A program made the position numbers and the translations under genes. 64,000 nucleotides of DNA from Muribaculaceae bacterium (GTDB lineage: Bacteria > Bacteroidota > Bacteroidia > Bacteroidales > Muribaculaceae): NCBI GenBank assembly GCA_017621225.1, contig JAGATN010000019.1, positions 122,200 through 186,199 on the forward strand. Direction: 5' to 3'. Each line of letters begins with the position of its first letter. Position 1 is the stretch's first letter. This document shows, one piece after another, positions 26,347 to 36,171 of the stretch. The notes under the pieces were generated by a model. It was given only the letters and a program-made list of their open reading frames with translations, did no database searches and was not told the origin of the DNA.

Positions 26347-27722
26347 ATATACTGTTTGCATTTTCGATAGCGGCTTTCGTGCCATTGTTTTTTATGTGGC
26401 TTTCGTATCGCTTCGTTTTGTCGCGGAGAAGACTGCCGGTGGTCAACAGGGCCTTTCTCATAAGCGGCTCTATGGCCATAATCGTGTCGTTGATGCTGGT
26501 GCGCTTGAGTCCGCTCGCCGAGCCTGACAATGTGTCGCTTCCCGATGCCGTAGGCACTGCCGTTCATCAAACCGAGTCAACAGCCGCACCTGTCGGCGAT
26601 ATCTCCGAAATAGCCGATGTGGGGCCTTATCTGATGATGTCGTCAGAGGGCGATCGCATATGGAGCATTCTGTTTATGGTTTATTGCGTGGGAATGGCAC
26701 TCGTGCTCGTGGCATTGATAGTATCGTTGATTCGCATAGCCCTGCTGATAAGGAAGGCGCATACGGTAACGTGCGAAGGCAAGAAGGTGTATGTGGTGGA
26801 ACGAACAAAAATATCTCCATTCAGCCTGGGCTCGATAATAGTGATAAACCGACATGACTATGAATGTAACGGCAGAATGATAGTGGCCCATGAAATGGGG
26901 CATATGAAGCATCGCCATACGGTCGACATGATAATGTCGCACATCCTCATAGTGACATGTTGGTACAATCCCGCCGTTTGGCTCATAAGGAAAGAGCTTA
27001 AAATGAGTCATGAATATCAGGCCGACGACTTTGTGTTGAGCAAGGGCTATGATTCATACGAGTATCAGATGCTTCTTATATCCATGGCCGCGCACGGCCG
27101 ATTCCCATCCATAGGCAACAATTTAAATTATAACAACTTAAAAAACAGATTAAAAATGATGAACTCTAAAAAAGTATCCCGGTTCCAGTATTTGTTGGTG
27201 TCGATACCGGCTTTCACGTTAGTTGCCGCCATTATGTTTTCATGTGGCAATTCGGTGCAGAATGCCGCTGACAAGGCTGAGACGGCATCGGTGGCGGCCG
27301 ATACGGTTGCCCAAGCCGATACAAACGAATATAATGTATTTTTGATTCGTGGCGTGGATATGGATTCAAAAGCCATAACCGACGGCGATTTCATATGGAT
27401 GGGCGATCTCGCTAATACCGACCGTCCCGATTCCTCATTCGAAGGTTTTACGTTGCCTATCACAAAGAGCGTCATTACGTCGCATAAGGATGTTATCGAA
27501 AAGCTCGCTCCGAATGCCGACTCGTATGTGATTGATGGTGAAAACGCCACAAAAGCTCAATTCGACGCACTGGAAGCAAAAAGAATACAGCGCGTCGACA
27601 TTGACGGCAACAAACTTGTGATAGAAACTCGATATGATCTCGATGAGCCGAATCCCGACGTGAAAATGGCCGTCGACGAAGAATCTCGTCTCTATCGCCG
27701 CTCGATGAAGAAGCAAGATTGA
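26343..27722 (+). CDS. BlaR1/MecR1-like M56 membrane metalloprotease with an unknown C-terminal domain
   Basis: The 459-residue protein has membrane segments near residues 4-26, 37-53 and 107-135, then the zinc motif 'HEMGH' (183-187) with the third ligand Glu224 in 'HEYQADD', the M56 arrangement. Another membrane helix (282-300) leads to a C-terminal domain (about 320-459). Classical BlaR1 has a penicillin-binding sensor there; this domain shows no SxxK/SxN penicillin-binding motifs that I can see. It probably senses another envelope signal and cleaves the BlaI-like repressor. Translational coupling to that repressor supports a two-gene sensor-repressor system. Confidence 0.88.
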   Translation: MNILFAFSIAAFVPLFFMWLSYRFVLSRRRLPVVNRAFLISGSMAIIVSLMLVRLSPLAEPDNVSLPDAVGTAVHQTESTAAPVGDISEIADVGPYLMMSSEGDRIWSILFMVYCVGMALVLVALIVSLIRIALLIRKAHTVTCEGKKVYVVERTKISPFSLGSIIVINRHDYECNGRMIVAHEMGHMKHRHTVDMIMSHILIVTCWYNPAVWLIRKELKMSHEYQADDFVLSKGYDSYEYQMLLISMAAHGRFPSIGNNLNYNNLKNRLKMMNSKKVSRFQYLLVSIPAFTLVAAIMFSCGNSVQNAADKAETASVAADTVAQADTNEYNVFLIRGVDMDSKAITDGDFIWMGDLANTDRPDSSFEGFTLPITKSVITSHKDVIEKLAPNADSYVIDGENATKAQFDALEAKRIQRVDIDGNKLVIETRYDLDEPNPDVKMAVDEESRLYRRSMKKQD

Positions 27723-27736
27723 CGGACGATTAAACG

Positions 27737-27782
27737 AAAAAAAGTGGGGCTGTATGTGAACAACTGCAAGCCCCATTTTTTC
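27737..27782. terminator. Bidirectional terminator between blaR1-like and GH30 genes
   Basis: An A-run and TGGGGCT (27745-27751) pair with AGCCCCATTTTTT (27769-27781). The flanking A and T tracts suit convergent genes on both strands. Confidence 0.88.
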
Positions 27783-27798
27783 GTGTAATGTGGTATCG

Positions 27799-29247
27799 TT
27801 AATGCTTGGCGTTCCATGAAAACGATGCGACGCTACGTGCCGGAATGCTGTGAGTGAATTGGTGCGCATCATCTTTTACGGTTATTTCAATCGCTTCTCG
27901 CAGCGGATTGCAAGCCACTAAGGCATACGAGCCGTCGGCATTCTGAAAAGCGGAGTACGTGATGCCCTTTGTCGACGCTCCTTCCGATGCTATGCGTACC
28001 GCTCCGGGCTTTACCACGCTCGACATATGGGCTATGATGTAATAATGCGAATTGCGCGTTATGGTAGCGTAGTCTTTGTCGATGTCGACGGCTCCGTAGC
28101 ATGTCTGGCATCCTCCCGTTCGGTTGGGGCCGCGATCGGCATCGAGCATGAGGTTCCACACCATCACTCCCCTGCACCAGCGATTGACGGAGCCGAGAGC
28201 CACCTCGTTCATGTCGTCGATGAGACGTTTCGAAAGGTTTTTCCCATCGTTCCACGTGCCTATCGACGTTTCGCTGAACACGAGCTCCTTGTCTGGGTTC
28301 GCATAATGCACCGTGTTGAGTTCATCCTTGTTTCCGCCATAATTGTGATAAGCGGCTCCGGCAATGTATTTTGCGGCATCAGCGTCGGCATATATCTTAG
28401 TGGGATATCCCGAAGCTTCCCGAATGTTGTCGTAGTTGTAGTTATGATCAAATGCATATATCTTCACGTCGTCGAGCCCGGCTTTCTTTAAGGCCGGGCC
28501 GAGAGCCGTCTTTATGAAATCGCGCTGCTGTTCCCACGACATGAGGCATGAAGCGCTGTTGCCGGGGTTGAGAGGCTCGTTCTGAGGCGTTATGGCGTAT
28601 ATCTTTATCCCTTCGCGGCCAAACGCTTCTATCCATTTCACGAAATAAGAGGCATAATCGGCATACAGGTTTGGATTGACGAAACCTGCCGTCCATTTGT
28701 CGTGCGGTGTCATGTGGTCGGGGAGGCTCACCTTCATCCAGCGCGGAGGGGTCCATGGCGATCCCATTATTTTCACGTTCGGATTGATTTCGAGTATTTC
28801 ATTGAGCACCGGAATCACCAAATCTGTTTCCTCCGACGTGAGTGCAAAATTTTCGATGCCCGGAGTGTCGCAGCAGGTATATTCAGAGAGCGAGAAGTCG
28901 CTGCATCCTATCGATATGCGGCAATAGCTGAATCCGTAGCCCTCCGATTCCGAAAATGTTTGCGTGAGAAACGCTTTTCGGTCGCTCGGCGACATATGCA
29001 TCAGATTGTAGCAGGTCGACCCCGTTATGGCCGCTCCGAAGCCGTCGATTTCTTGTAGACGTTCTTCCGGGAAAATTGAAATTACCGAACTCCTCGGTGT
29101 CGATTTATGGTTAAAACCGATCCATTCTTCAGCGAGATCGAGGCGGCGGTCGTCGGTGGTGGTTATCACTTTTACGTCGGCAGCATGGCCCGTAAAGGCA
29201 TGCGATAATGCGATTGACAGTAAAGTCGTTTTTATTGCCCTGTTCAT
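27799..29247 (-). CDS. GH30 glycosidase
   Basis: The 482-residue secreted protein (signal peptide 1-22) is a GH30 TIM barrel with an attached beta-sandwich. 'QEIDGFGAAITGST' is the N-terminal signature; acid/base Glu224 lies in 'TPQNEP' and nucleophile Glu326 in 'LVFSETS'. The family includes glucosylceramidases, endo-beta-1,6-glucanases and beta-xylosidases/xylanases. The overall pattern is closest to the glucosylceramidase/beta-1,6-glucanase side, but substrate is not certain. It is transcribed alone, divergent from the GH36 gene. Confidence 0.92.
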   Translation of the reverse strand: MNRAIKTTLLSIALSHAFTGHAADVKVITTTDDRRLDLAEEWIGFNHKSTPRSSVISIFPEERLQEIDGFGAAITGSTCYNLMHMSPSDRKAFLTQTFSESEGYGFSYCRISIGCSDFSLSEYTCCDTPGIENFALTSEETDLVIPVLNEILEINPNVKIMGSPWTPPRWMKVSLPDHMTPHDKWTAGFVNPNLYADYASYFVKWIEAFGREGIKIYAITPQNEPLNPGNSASCLMSWEQQRDFIKTALGPALKKAGLDDVKIYAFDHNYNYDNIREASGYPTKIYADADAAKYIAGAAYHNYGGNKDELNTVHYANPDKELVFSETSIGTWNDGKNLSKRLIDDMNEVALGSVNRWCRGVMVWNLMLDADRGPNRTGGCQTCYGAVDIDKDYATITRNSHYYIIAHMSSVVKPGAVRIASEGASTKGITYSAFQNADGSYALVACNPLREAIEITVKDDAHQFTHSIPARSVASFSWNAKH

Positions 29248-29268
29248 GGTGTTTAAAATCCTATTTCA

Positions 29269-29276
29269 CAAAGATA
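29269..29276 (-). promoter_or_regulatory. Candidate -7 element TATCTTTG for GH30
   Basis: The minus-strand element lies 21 bases before the start codon at 29247. No convincing -33 element was found. Confidence 0.5.
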
Positions 29277-29338
29277 ATACAATTTAATGGCCGTGAACCG
29301 TATCAAGGCCGTTTTTTACAAACTTTTTGGTATTAATA

Positions 29339-29370
29339 TTTGCATTAACGGGGCGTTAGGCGTAAATTTG
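29339..29370 (+). promoter_or_regulatory. Promoter of the GH36 gene (TTTG, 20 bp, TAAATTTG)
   Basis: TTTG at 29339-29342 and TAAATTTG at 29363-29370 have consensus sequence and spacing for a Bacteroidetes housekeeping promoter. The start codon is 42 bases downstream. Confidence 0.75.
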
Positions 29371-29412
29371 TAACACAATCCAATCAATATCTAACCAATC
29401 CAATTTTTATCA

Positions 29413-31611
29413 ATGAAAAATGTATTAATTGCAAGTTCCTTAAGCTTGCTGTTGTTTGCCGGAAACGCTATGGCACAGTCAAATCGTACGCACGTGCTGA
29501 GCTCCGACAACACATCGCTTGCCATTACCACAAATGATGGCGGCACTGCTTACTATCAGTATTTTGGTCCGAAGATACAGGACAGCGACATTAAAGGTTT
29601 ATTCGGAATAAACTCAAACTATACGGGAAACACCATTCCCGCTTTCGGTCTCCATTCGTCGGGCGAAAAAGCTCTTGCAGTGGAGATGCCCGATGGCAAC
29701 ATGAGCCTCGATCTCGCCATGGAGAACGTAGAGCGCACGAGCGACGATAAGGGAGAACTCCTTGTTTTGACCTTCAAGGATAAAGTGTATCCGTTTACCG
29801 TTAGGCAATATTTCAGACATTATACCGGAACCGACGTGTTCTCGACATGGATGGACATAACCAACAACGCAAAGAAGGGCAACGTGAAATTGCTTACGTT
29901 TGCGAGCGCGTGCGTGCCTCTCACTCGCGGCGACAACTACCTTACCCAATTCCACGGCGGATGGGGTTGCGAGAGCTGGATGAGCGAAGAACGCCTGCCC
30001 AACGGACAATCGGTAATAGCCGATAAGGCCGGTTTGAGAAACGCTTTCGGCTCGAATGCCGGCTTCATGGTGTCGATGAATGGCAAGCCCATGGAAAACC
30101 AGGGCGAAGTGTTCGGCGGCAATCTGATATGGAGCGGTAACTATAAGACCAAGATCAATGCCTCAAACAATGGCCTCAACGTGATCAGCGGCATCAACGA
30201 GGAAACGTCGACATACAGCATCAAGCCCGGCGAAACGTTCCAGACTCCCGAATTTGCCATGACTTTCTCGCAAGAAGGAAAAGGTGGCGTGAGCCGCGCT
30301 TTCCACAAGTGGGGTCGTAAATATGGCATGGCTCACGGCGATAAGCTGCATGACATCCTGCTGAATAGCTGGGAAGGCGTTTACTTCAATGTAAATCAGG
30401 AGACGATGGATCAGATGATGGCTGACATTGCAAGCCTTGGCGGTGAATTGTTTGTAATGGACGATGGATGGTTTGGCGACAAATATCCTCGCGACAACGA
30501 CCATACGAGCTTGGGCGACTGGATGGTATGCGAAAAGAAGTTGCCTCTCGGCGTAAAGGGTCTTACCGATGCCGCAAAGAAGCATGGCATCAAATTCGGC
30601 ATATGGATTGAGCCGGAAATGGTAAACACCAAGAGCGAACTCTTCGAAAAACACCCCGACTGGGTGCTTCAGCAGTCAAATCGTCCCATCATTCAGGGTC
30701 GTGGCGGTACACAGGCCGTTCTCGATCTCTGCAACCCCAAAGTGCAGGATTTCGTATTCAGCGTAACTGACGACATCCTTACGCAGAATCCCGAAATAGC
30801 TTACATCAAATGGGATTGCAACGCCGACATAATGAACTACGGATCGCTTTATTTGCCCAAGAACGAGCAGAGCGAAATATACATCCGCTATCATCAGGGC
30901 CTGCAGAATGTGCTCAACCGCATTCGCGAGAAATATCCCGACGTTGCCATTCAGCTGTGCGCCAGCGGTGGCGGTCGCGTAACTTACGGCCTGTTGCCTT
31001 GGTTCGACGAATTTTGGACGAGCGACAACACCGATGCTTATCAGCGCGTGTTCATACAGTGGGGCGACAGCCATTTCTATCCCGCCATTGCACAGGCTTC
31101 GCACGTGAGCGCAAGCCCCAACCATCAGACGGGTCGTGAAGTTCCCATCAAATTCCGCTTCGACGTTGCCATGACAGGCCGTCTCGGCATGGAAATACAG
31201 CCTAAGAATATGACCGAAGCCGAAAAGGAATTCTCTAAACGTGCCATTGAGGCATACAAGAGAATACGTCCGGTGGTTCAGCTTGGCGACCAGTATCGTT
31301 TGATATCGCCTTACGACAACGGTTCGATAGCCGCTTTGATGTATATCGACGAAAACAAGGATCACGCTGCCGTGTTTGCTTATCGTATGGATTACCTTAA
31401 CAATCAGGCCGTCCCCAAAGTTCGCCTCGATGGTGTTGACGTCAACAAAAACTATCGCATAAAGGATCTTACTCCTCGCGATCCCAAAAAGCCCAGCAAT
31501 CTTGACGGAAAGGTTGTAAGCGGACGCATCCTTAAGAACGCAGGCCTCAACGTGGGTTCTTCGCTCGGACGTCCCTGGACGAGCCTCGCTTTGGAACTTA
31601 CAGCCGAATAA
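29413..31611 (+). CDS. GH36 alpha-galactosidase
   Basis: The 732-residue secreted enzyme (signal peptide 1-21) has an N-terminal beta-supersandwich, a TIM barrel from about 310 and a C-terminal beta domain. 'FVMDDGWFGDKYPRDNDHTSLGDW' and 'GIKFGIWIEPEMVN' are GH36 hallmarks. Nucleophile Asp468 lies in 'YIKWDCN' and acid/base Asp538 in 'TSDNTDA'; 'CASGGGR' is also present. It releases terminal alpha-galactose from raffinose-type oligosaccharides or galactomannan. It is a single-gene unit with a clear promoter and terminator. Confidence 0.95.
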   Translation: MKNVLIASSLSLLLFAGNAMAQSNRTHVLSSDNTSLAITTNDGGTAYYQYFGPKIQDSDIKGLFGINSNYTGNTIPAFGLHSSGEKALAVEMPDGNMSLDLAMENVERTSDDKGELLVLTFKDKVYPFTVRQYFRHYTGTDVFSTWMDITNNAKKGNVKLLTFASACVPLTRGDNYLTQFHGGWGCESWMSEERLPNGQSVIADKAGLRNAFGSNAGFMVSMNGKPMENQGEVFGGNLIWSGNYKTKINASNNGLNVISGINEETSTYSIKPGETFQTPEFAMTFSQEGKGGVSRAFHKWGRKYGMAHGDKLHDILLNSWEGVYFNVNQETMDQMMADIASLGGELFVMDDGWFGDKYPRDNDHTSLGDWMVCEKKLPLGVKGLTDAAKKHGIKFGIWIEPEMVNTKSELFEKHPDWVLQQSNRPIIQGRGGTQAVLDLCNPKVQDFVFSVTDDILTQNPEIAYIKWDCNADIMNYGSLYLPKNEQSEIYIRYHQGLQNVLNRIREKYPDVAIQLCASGGGRVTYGLLPWFDEFWTSDNTDAYQRVFIQWGDSHFYPAIAQASHVSASPNHQTGREVPIKFRFDVAMTGRLGMEIQPKNMTEAEKEFSKRAIEAYKRIRPVVQLGDQYRLISPYDNGSIAALMYIDENKDHAAVFAYRMDYLNNQAVPKVRLDGVDVNKNYRIKDLTPRDPKKPSNLDGKVVSGRILKNAGLNVGSSLGRPWTSLALELTAE

Positions 31612-31640
31612 AATCGGTAGTTGAATATTTTTTAAACGAA

Positions 31641-31687
31641 ATCCCGCCGGAGCACAATGAAAAGTTGCTTCGGCGGGATATTTTTTC
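31641..31687 (+). terminator. Rho-independent terminator after GH36
   Basis: The stem ATCCCGCCGGAGCA pairs with TGCTTCGGCGGGAT and is followed by TTTTTT. Confidence 0.9.
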
Positions 31688-31701
31688 GTGCTTTCGGGCC
31701 G

Positions 31702-31805
31702 TTTATGGGGCCCCTATAAATGACGCCGGCAGCTATCTCACGATAACCGCCGGTGCATTTTAACCTTAAAAATCTAATCCTATGAAAAAACTGATGCAAA
31801 TTTAG
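31702..31805 (+). other. Structured leader-like segment with a 7-codon ORF
   Basis: After the GH36 terminator there is a near-perfect palindrome (31702-31720), a GCCGGC...GCCGGT hairpin (31725-31753), then an AT-rich run and a short frame ATG AAA AAA CTG ATG CAA ATT TAG (31782-31805, MKKLMQI). The layout looks like the 5' end of a gene with a signal peptide that stops at once. It could be a remnant of a lost gene or a small RNA/leader; function is unknown. The remaining bases to 31903 are AT-rich with no gene seen. Confidence 0.35.
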
Positions 31806-31903
31806 CACTCAACGGTAGTAAAATCAACAAATTAATTACTATTTATTTTGTTTTAACTAAAATTTTAAAGTTAACAGGGTTTGAGCTTATTTTTTCACAT
31901 TAG

Positions 31904-31935
31904 TTGCGAAATGCCGTAGCTTTTCACTACCTTTG
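31904..31935 (+). promoter_or_regulatory. Promoter of rnz-tadA (TTGC, 20 bp, TACCTTTG)
   Basis: TTGC at 31904-31907 and TACCTTTG at 31928-31935 have standard spacing. The promoter overlaps an in-frame upstream TTG, so the real rnz start is the ATG at 31961. Confidence 0.7.
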
Positions 31936-31960
31936 TTCCTGCCTCAATCAAGCAGGACTT

Positions 31961-32875
31961 ATGTCACGATTTCAGATAAACATATTAGGTTGCGGTTCGG
32001 CCACCCCTACGGCGCGCCACAATCCGTCATGCCAGGTGATCGATTTTCGCGATCGGCTGTTCATGGTCGACTGCGGCGAAGGCGCCCAGGTGCAGATGCG
32101 CAAGATGAAAATGAAATTCTCGCGCCTCGGGCACATATTCATATCGCACATGCACGGCGACCATTGCTTCGGGTTGCCCGGACTGCTGTCGACGCTTTCG
32201 CTTCATGAAAAGACCGGCGAGCTGACCGTGCACATGCCACAGGAGGGAGTCGACGTTTTCAGTCGGATAATAGAGTTTTTTTGCCGCGAAAGCACTTACG
32301 ACATAAAAATATCGCCTCTCGACCCCAAAGGAGGCGTTATTTTCGAAGATCATGCCATAACCGTTGAATCGTTCCCCCTTTACCACAGAGTGCCGTGTAT
32401 GGGCTTTATTTTCCGCGAAAAGCCAAAACTCCGGCATTTGCGCGGCGACATGGTGAAATATTTCAACATTCCCGTGTCGCAGCTCCACGGAATAAAGGAG
32501 GGGAATGATTTCGTGAAGCCCGATGGCACGGTGATAGAAAATGCGCGCATCACCACCGATGCCGACAAGGCCGTGAGCTATGCGTATTGCTCCGACACTT
32601 TGTTCGACGAGCGCGTGGCCGAGGCGGTGAAGGGCGTCGATACGATATACCACGAGGCCACTTACGACGACGATATGCTCGAGCAGGCGCGGCAGCGCGG
32701 TCATTCTACCGCGCGGCAGGCCGGAGCCATTGCGCGGCTTGCGGGGGCGCGACAGCTCGTCATAGGGCATTATTCCAAGCGCTACATTACGCCCGACATA
32801 CTTGTGAAGCAAGCTTCGGAGGAATTTGCCAATGTGATTGCGGCAAATGAAGGACTAAAGATAGATTTGTTATGA
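31961..32875 (+). CDS. rnz: Ribonuclease Z
   Basis: The 304-residue metallo-beta-lactamase-fold endonuclease matures tRNA 3' ends in the cytoplasm. The zinc motif 'HMHGDHCFGLPGLL' and the N-terminal 'ILGCGSATPT' are diagnostic, and the length is normal for the family. The ATG at 31961 is chosen because the 19 extra codons upstream start with TTG and overlap the promoter. Its stop codon overlaps the start of tadA by four bases, coupling two tRNA-modification genes. Confidence 0.95.
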   Translation: MSRFQINILGCGSATPTARHNPSCQVIDFRDRLFMVDCGEGAQVQMRKMKMKFSRLGHIFISHMHGDHCFGLPGLLSTLSLHEKTGELTVHMPQEGVDVFSRIIEFFCRESTYDIKISPLDPKGGVIFEDHAITVESFPLYHRVPCMGFIFREKPKLRHLRGDMVKYFNIPVSQLHGIKEGNDFVKPDGTVIENARITTDADKAVSYAYCSDTLFDERVAEAVKGVDTIYHEATYDDDMLEQARQRGHSTARQAGAIARLAGARQLVIGHYSKRYITPDILVKQASEEFANVIAANEGLKIDLL

Positions 32876-33324
32876 CTGATCGACAATCAATCATCGATGA
32901 GCGTATGATGCAGTTGGCTCTCGAAGAAGCCCGCGCGGCTTTCGATGCGGGCGAAGTGCCGGTAGGTGCCGTTGTGGTCACTGACGGCAGGGTGATAGGA
33001 CGCGGACATAATCTCACCGAGTGCCTCGGCGATGTGACGGCTCATGCCGAAATGCAGGCCATAACCGCTGCCGCTTCGACTCTCGGGGGCAAATATCTTA
33101 CCAAATGCACTCTTTACGTCACCGTTGAGCCGTGCCTTATGTGCGCCGGAGCCATAGGCTGGAGCCAGATATCGCGCATAGTATATGGCGCGTCCGACCC
33201 AAAGAGGGGTTACGGAACGTACACCGACAAGCCGTTTCATCCTCGCGCCGAAGTGCGCGGCGGCGTAATGGCCGAGGAATGCGGTGAACTCATGAAGCGC
33301 TTTTTTGCCAAGCAGCGCAAATGA
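32872..33324 (+). CDS. tadA: tRNA adenosine-34 deaminase / nucleoside deaminase
   Basis: The 150-residue zinc deaminase has 'HAEMQAI' (zinc His and proton-shuttle Glu) and 'PCLMCAGA' (two zinc Cys). The length and the 'GEVPVGAVVV' start match TadA, which converts wobble adenosine 34 of tRNA-Arg to inosine. A guanine deaminase of the same fold is less likely. It overlaps rnz by ATGA, so both are probably translated from one mRNA. It converges on mutS. Confidence 0.9.
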   Translation: MTDRQSIIDERMMQLALEEARAAFDAGEVPVGAVVVTDGRVIGRGHNLTECLGDVTAHAEMQAITAAASTLGGKYLTKCTLYVTVEPCLMCAGAIGWSQISRIVYGASDPKRGYGTYTDKPFHPRAEVRGGVMAEECGELMKRFFAKQRK

Positions 33325-33356
33325 TCGTAGGCCGGTGAAGGGGAGTGGTGTGACGC

Positions 33357-35996
33357 TCAATCCTTTCCGGTAAGTATCTTCTTTATGTCGTGGAGCTTGT
33401 TGAGAGCCGCTACCGGGGTCAGGTTGTTGATGTCGGTATTGAGTATCTCCTCGCGTATCTGCGACAGCACCGGATCGTCGAGCTGGAAAAACGACATCTG
33501 CACTGCCGGCCCGTCGCCGGTCGATTCCGACATTCCGCGCAGAGCCTTCGCGGCATCGTGCTGTGTGTTGTCGTCGCGCCGGTTTATGCTTTCGAGGTGC
33601 TTTAACACCTCTGCGGCGCGTTTCACTATTGCAGGGGGCATTCCGGCGAGCTTGGCCACATGTATGCCGAAGCTGTGTTCGCTGCCGCCGCGCGCGAGCT
33701 TGCGCAGAAACACCACCTTGCCGTTTATCTCTTTTACCGATACGTTGTAGTTCACCACGCGGCCAAAGCTGTTTTCCATCTCGTTGAGCTCATGGTAGTG
33801 CGTGGCAAACAGCGTTTTTGGATGCGCCGAGCTGTTTTCGTGTATATGTTCCACTATGGCCCATGCTATCGATATGCCGTCGTAGGTCGAAGTGCCTCGG
33901 CCAAGTTCGTCAAACAGTATCAGCGATCGTTCGCTCATATTGTTGAGTATCGAAGCGGCCTCGTTCATCTCCACCATGAATGTCGATTCGCCGAGCGAAA
34001 TATTGTCGCTCGCGCCTACGCGCGTGAATATTTTGTCGACCACTCCTATGTGGGCGCTTTCGGCGGCCACGAACGATCCTATCTGCGCCAACAGTACGTT
34101 GAGGGCGGTTTGTCGCAACAGTGCCGACTTACCCGACATGTTGGGGCCCGTTATCATCATTATCTGCGTGCCGTCGTTCGAGAGGTTTACGGTATTCGAT
34201 ATGTACGGTTCGCCGGGTGGCAGCTGTCGCTCTATCACCGGATGTCGGCCTTCTACTATGTCTATCGAGAGCGAATCGTCGACCACGGGGCGGTTGTAGT
34301 GATTGTCGATGGCCACGCGCGTGAACGATAGCAGGCAGTCGAGGCGCGCTATCAGCGAAGCGTTTAGCTGTATGGCGTGTACGTATTCGGCTATGTAAGC
34401 CACCAGTTCATTATAGAGTCGTGTTTCTATTATAGCTATTTTTTCCTGTGCGCCGAGTATTTTTTCTTCATACTCCTTGAGCTCCTGCGTTATGTAGCGT
34501 TCGGCGTTTACGAGAGTCTGCTTTCGTATCCAGTTTTCGGGCACTTTGTCCTTGTGCGTGTTCGTTACCTCCATATAGTATCCGAACACGTTGTTGTAAC
34601 CTATTTTCAGGCTCGTTATGCCGGTGGCTTCGCTTTCGCGGTTCTGTATCTGAAGCAGGTAGTCCTTACCGCGATAAGCAATGTCGCGCAGCTCGTCGAG
34701 CTCGGAGTCTACTCCGTCCTTTATCACCGAGCCGCGATTTACGGCCACGGGGGCATCGTCGATGATCTCCTTGGTTATCTTGTCGCGCACGCTTATGCAG
34801 GGGTTGAGCTGTTCGCCTATGGAGTTGAGCGATGCCTGGTCGGCGCTTTCGCACATCTGTTTCAGCGGCTCTATTGCGGCCAGGGCATTGCGCAGTTGAA
34901 TTATTTCGCGCGGCGATATTCTTCCTACCGCCGCTTTCGAAATCACGCGTTCGAGGTCGCCTATCTGTTCGAGCTGTTCCTTTAGTTCGGCACGGAATTC
35001 GGGCGTGCGGAAAAAGTATTCCACCACGTCGAGACGGCTGTTGATGGCCGTCGGGTCTTTTAGCGGAAACAGGAGCCAGCGTCGCAGCATTCGCGCGCCC
35101 ATCGGGCTTACGGTGCGGTCTATCACCGAAATGAGGCTTGAGCCGTCCTCGCCCATTCCGTCGATCAGTTCGAGGTTGCGAATGGTAAATCGGTCGAGAC
35201 GGACGTAGCGGTCTTCTTCGATGCGCGACAATGCCGATATGTGTCCTATGCGCGTGTGTTGCGTTATGTCGAGATAGTGAAGTATGGCTCCGGAGGCTAT
35301 TATGGCCGAGGTCATCTTGTGTATGCCGAAGCCTTTCAGACTCTTGGTTTCGAATTGCTTCAGCAGGCGATCCATTGCCGACGATTCGGTAAATATCCAG
35401 TCGTCGAGCTCGAAGCATAGATAGCGGTTCGTGGTCATCTGCTCCAGATCCTTGCGCTTGCCACGCTCCACGAGCACCTCTTTGGGCGAGAAGTTGGTCA
35501 GAAGCTTGTCGATGTAGTCGGCCGACCCTTCGGCGGTAAGAAATTCGCCTGTCGATATGTCGAGAAAGGCCACTCCGCAGTTCGATTTCGCGAAATGCAG
35601 CGCGGCGAGAAAGTTGTTTTCGCGGTGATTGAGTATGTTGTCGTTGATCGAAACGCCCGGCGTTACGAGCTCTGTGATGCCTCGCTTCACCAATTTTTTT
35701 GTTAGCTTCGGGTCTTCGAGCTGTTCGCATATGGCCACTCTCTTGCCTGCTCTTACGAGTTTTGGCAGGTAAGTGTCGAGCGCATGATGCGGAAATCCGG
35801 CAAGCTCTACCGATTGTGCCGAGCCGTTGGCTCTGCGCGTCAGGGTGATGCCGAGTATTTCGGATGCCGATATGGCGTCGTCGCTGAATGTTTCGTAAAA
35901 GTCGCCCACCCTAAACAGCAATACGGCATCGGGATGCTGTTTCTTCATCTCGAAATATTGCTTCATCAGAGGGGTCTCAACAATGGTTTTGGCCAT
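33357..35996 (-). CDS. mutS: DNA mismatch repair protein MutS
   Basis: The 879-residue protein has the full MutS layout: mismatch-binding domain I with '[10 protein letters not shown]' near the N-terminus, connector, lever/clamp helices, and a C-terminal ATPase with Walker A '[13 protein letters not shown]' and '[12 protein letters not shown]'. It recognises base mismatches after replication and recruits MutL. I chose the ATG at 35996; the longer frame starts with a TTG at 36008 that overlaps a possible -7 element. It converges on tadA with 32 bp between stops. Confidence 0.97.
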   Translation of the reverse strand: MAKTIVETPLMKQYFEMKKQHPDAVLLFRVGDFYETFSDDAISASEILGITLTRRANGSAQSVELAGFPHHALDTYLPKLVRAGKRVAICEQLEDPKLTKKLVKRGITELVTPGVSINDNILNHRENNFLAALHFAKSNCGVAFLDISTGEFLTAEGSADYIDKLLTNFSPKEVLVERGKRKDLEQMTTNRYLCFELDDWIFTESSAMDRLLKQFETKSLKGFGIHKMTSAIIASGAILHYLDITQHTRIGHISALSRIEEDRYVRLDRFTIRNLELIDGMGEDGSSLISVIDRTVSPMGARMLRRWLLFPLKDPTAINSRLDVVEYFFRTPEFRAELKEQLEQIGDLERVISKAAVGRISPREIIQLRNALAAIEPLKQMCESADQASLNSIGEQLNPCISVRDKITKEIIDDAPVAVNRGSVIKDGVDSELDELRDIAYRGKDYLLQIQNRESEATGITSLKIGYNNVFGYYMEVTNTHKDKVPENWIRKQTLVNAERYITQELKEYEEKILGAQEKIAIIETRLYNELVAYIAEYVHAIQLNASLIARLDCLLSFTRVAIDNHYNRPVVDDSLSIDIVEGRHPVIERQLPPGEPYISNTVNLSNDGTQIMMITGPNMSGKSALLRQTALNVLLAQIGSFVAAESAHIGVVDKIFTRVGASDNISLGESTFMVEMNEAASILNNMSERSLILFDELGRGTSTYDGISIAWAIVEHIHENSSAHPKTLFATHYHELNEMENSFGRVVNYNVSVKEINGKVVFLRKLARGGSEHSFGIHVAKLAGMPPAIVKRAAEVLKHLESINRRDDNTQHDAAKALRGMSESTGDGPAVQMSFFQLDDPVLSQIREEILNTDINNLTPVAALNKLHDIKKILTGKD

Positions 35997-36040
35997 TTTG
36001 CGAATCAAAATTAATGTTGTTATCGGAGTGTAAAATTACT

Positions 36041-36048
36041 CAAAATTA
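36041..36048 (-). promoter_or_regulatory. Candidate -7 element TAATTTTG for mutS
   Basis: The minus-strand element is part of a tandem repeat of AAAATTACTC (36032-36041 and 36042-36051). A second TAATTTTG lies at 36006-36013, so which one is used is uncertain. Confidence 0.4.
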
Positions 36049-36093
36049 CTCAAACCTTAAAATCCGATTATAGCGTTGGCCGGTAGGTTACGG

Positions 36094-36133
36094 GCAAAAA
36101 CAAAACTCCCGATGCCGACTAACGGTTCGGGAG
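36094..36133 (-). terminator. Terminator after the GH97 gene at 36172
   Basis: On the minus strand, CTCCCGA (from 36133) pairs with TCGGGAG (to 36106) and is followed by TTTTGTTTTT. Confidence 0.82.
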
Positions 36134-36171
36134 CTTGTTTTGATGTGGTGTAAATGATGTTTTTCAGATCA

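Noticed and set aside
31904-31960. Longer rnz start at a TTG
   Set aside because: The promoter lies inside this stretch and RNase Z similarity begins at the ATG at 31961.
33325-33356. Possible hairpin between tadA and mutS
   Set aside because: The arms CCGGTGAAGG and CCTTTCCGG pair imperfectly and no T-tract follows.
34666-35730. 354-codon antisense-phase frame within mutS
   Set aside because: Same-strand alternative frame of mutS rich in Arg and His, typical of a GC-driven shadow.
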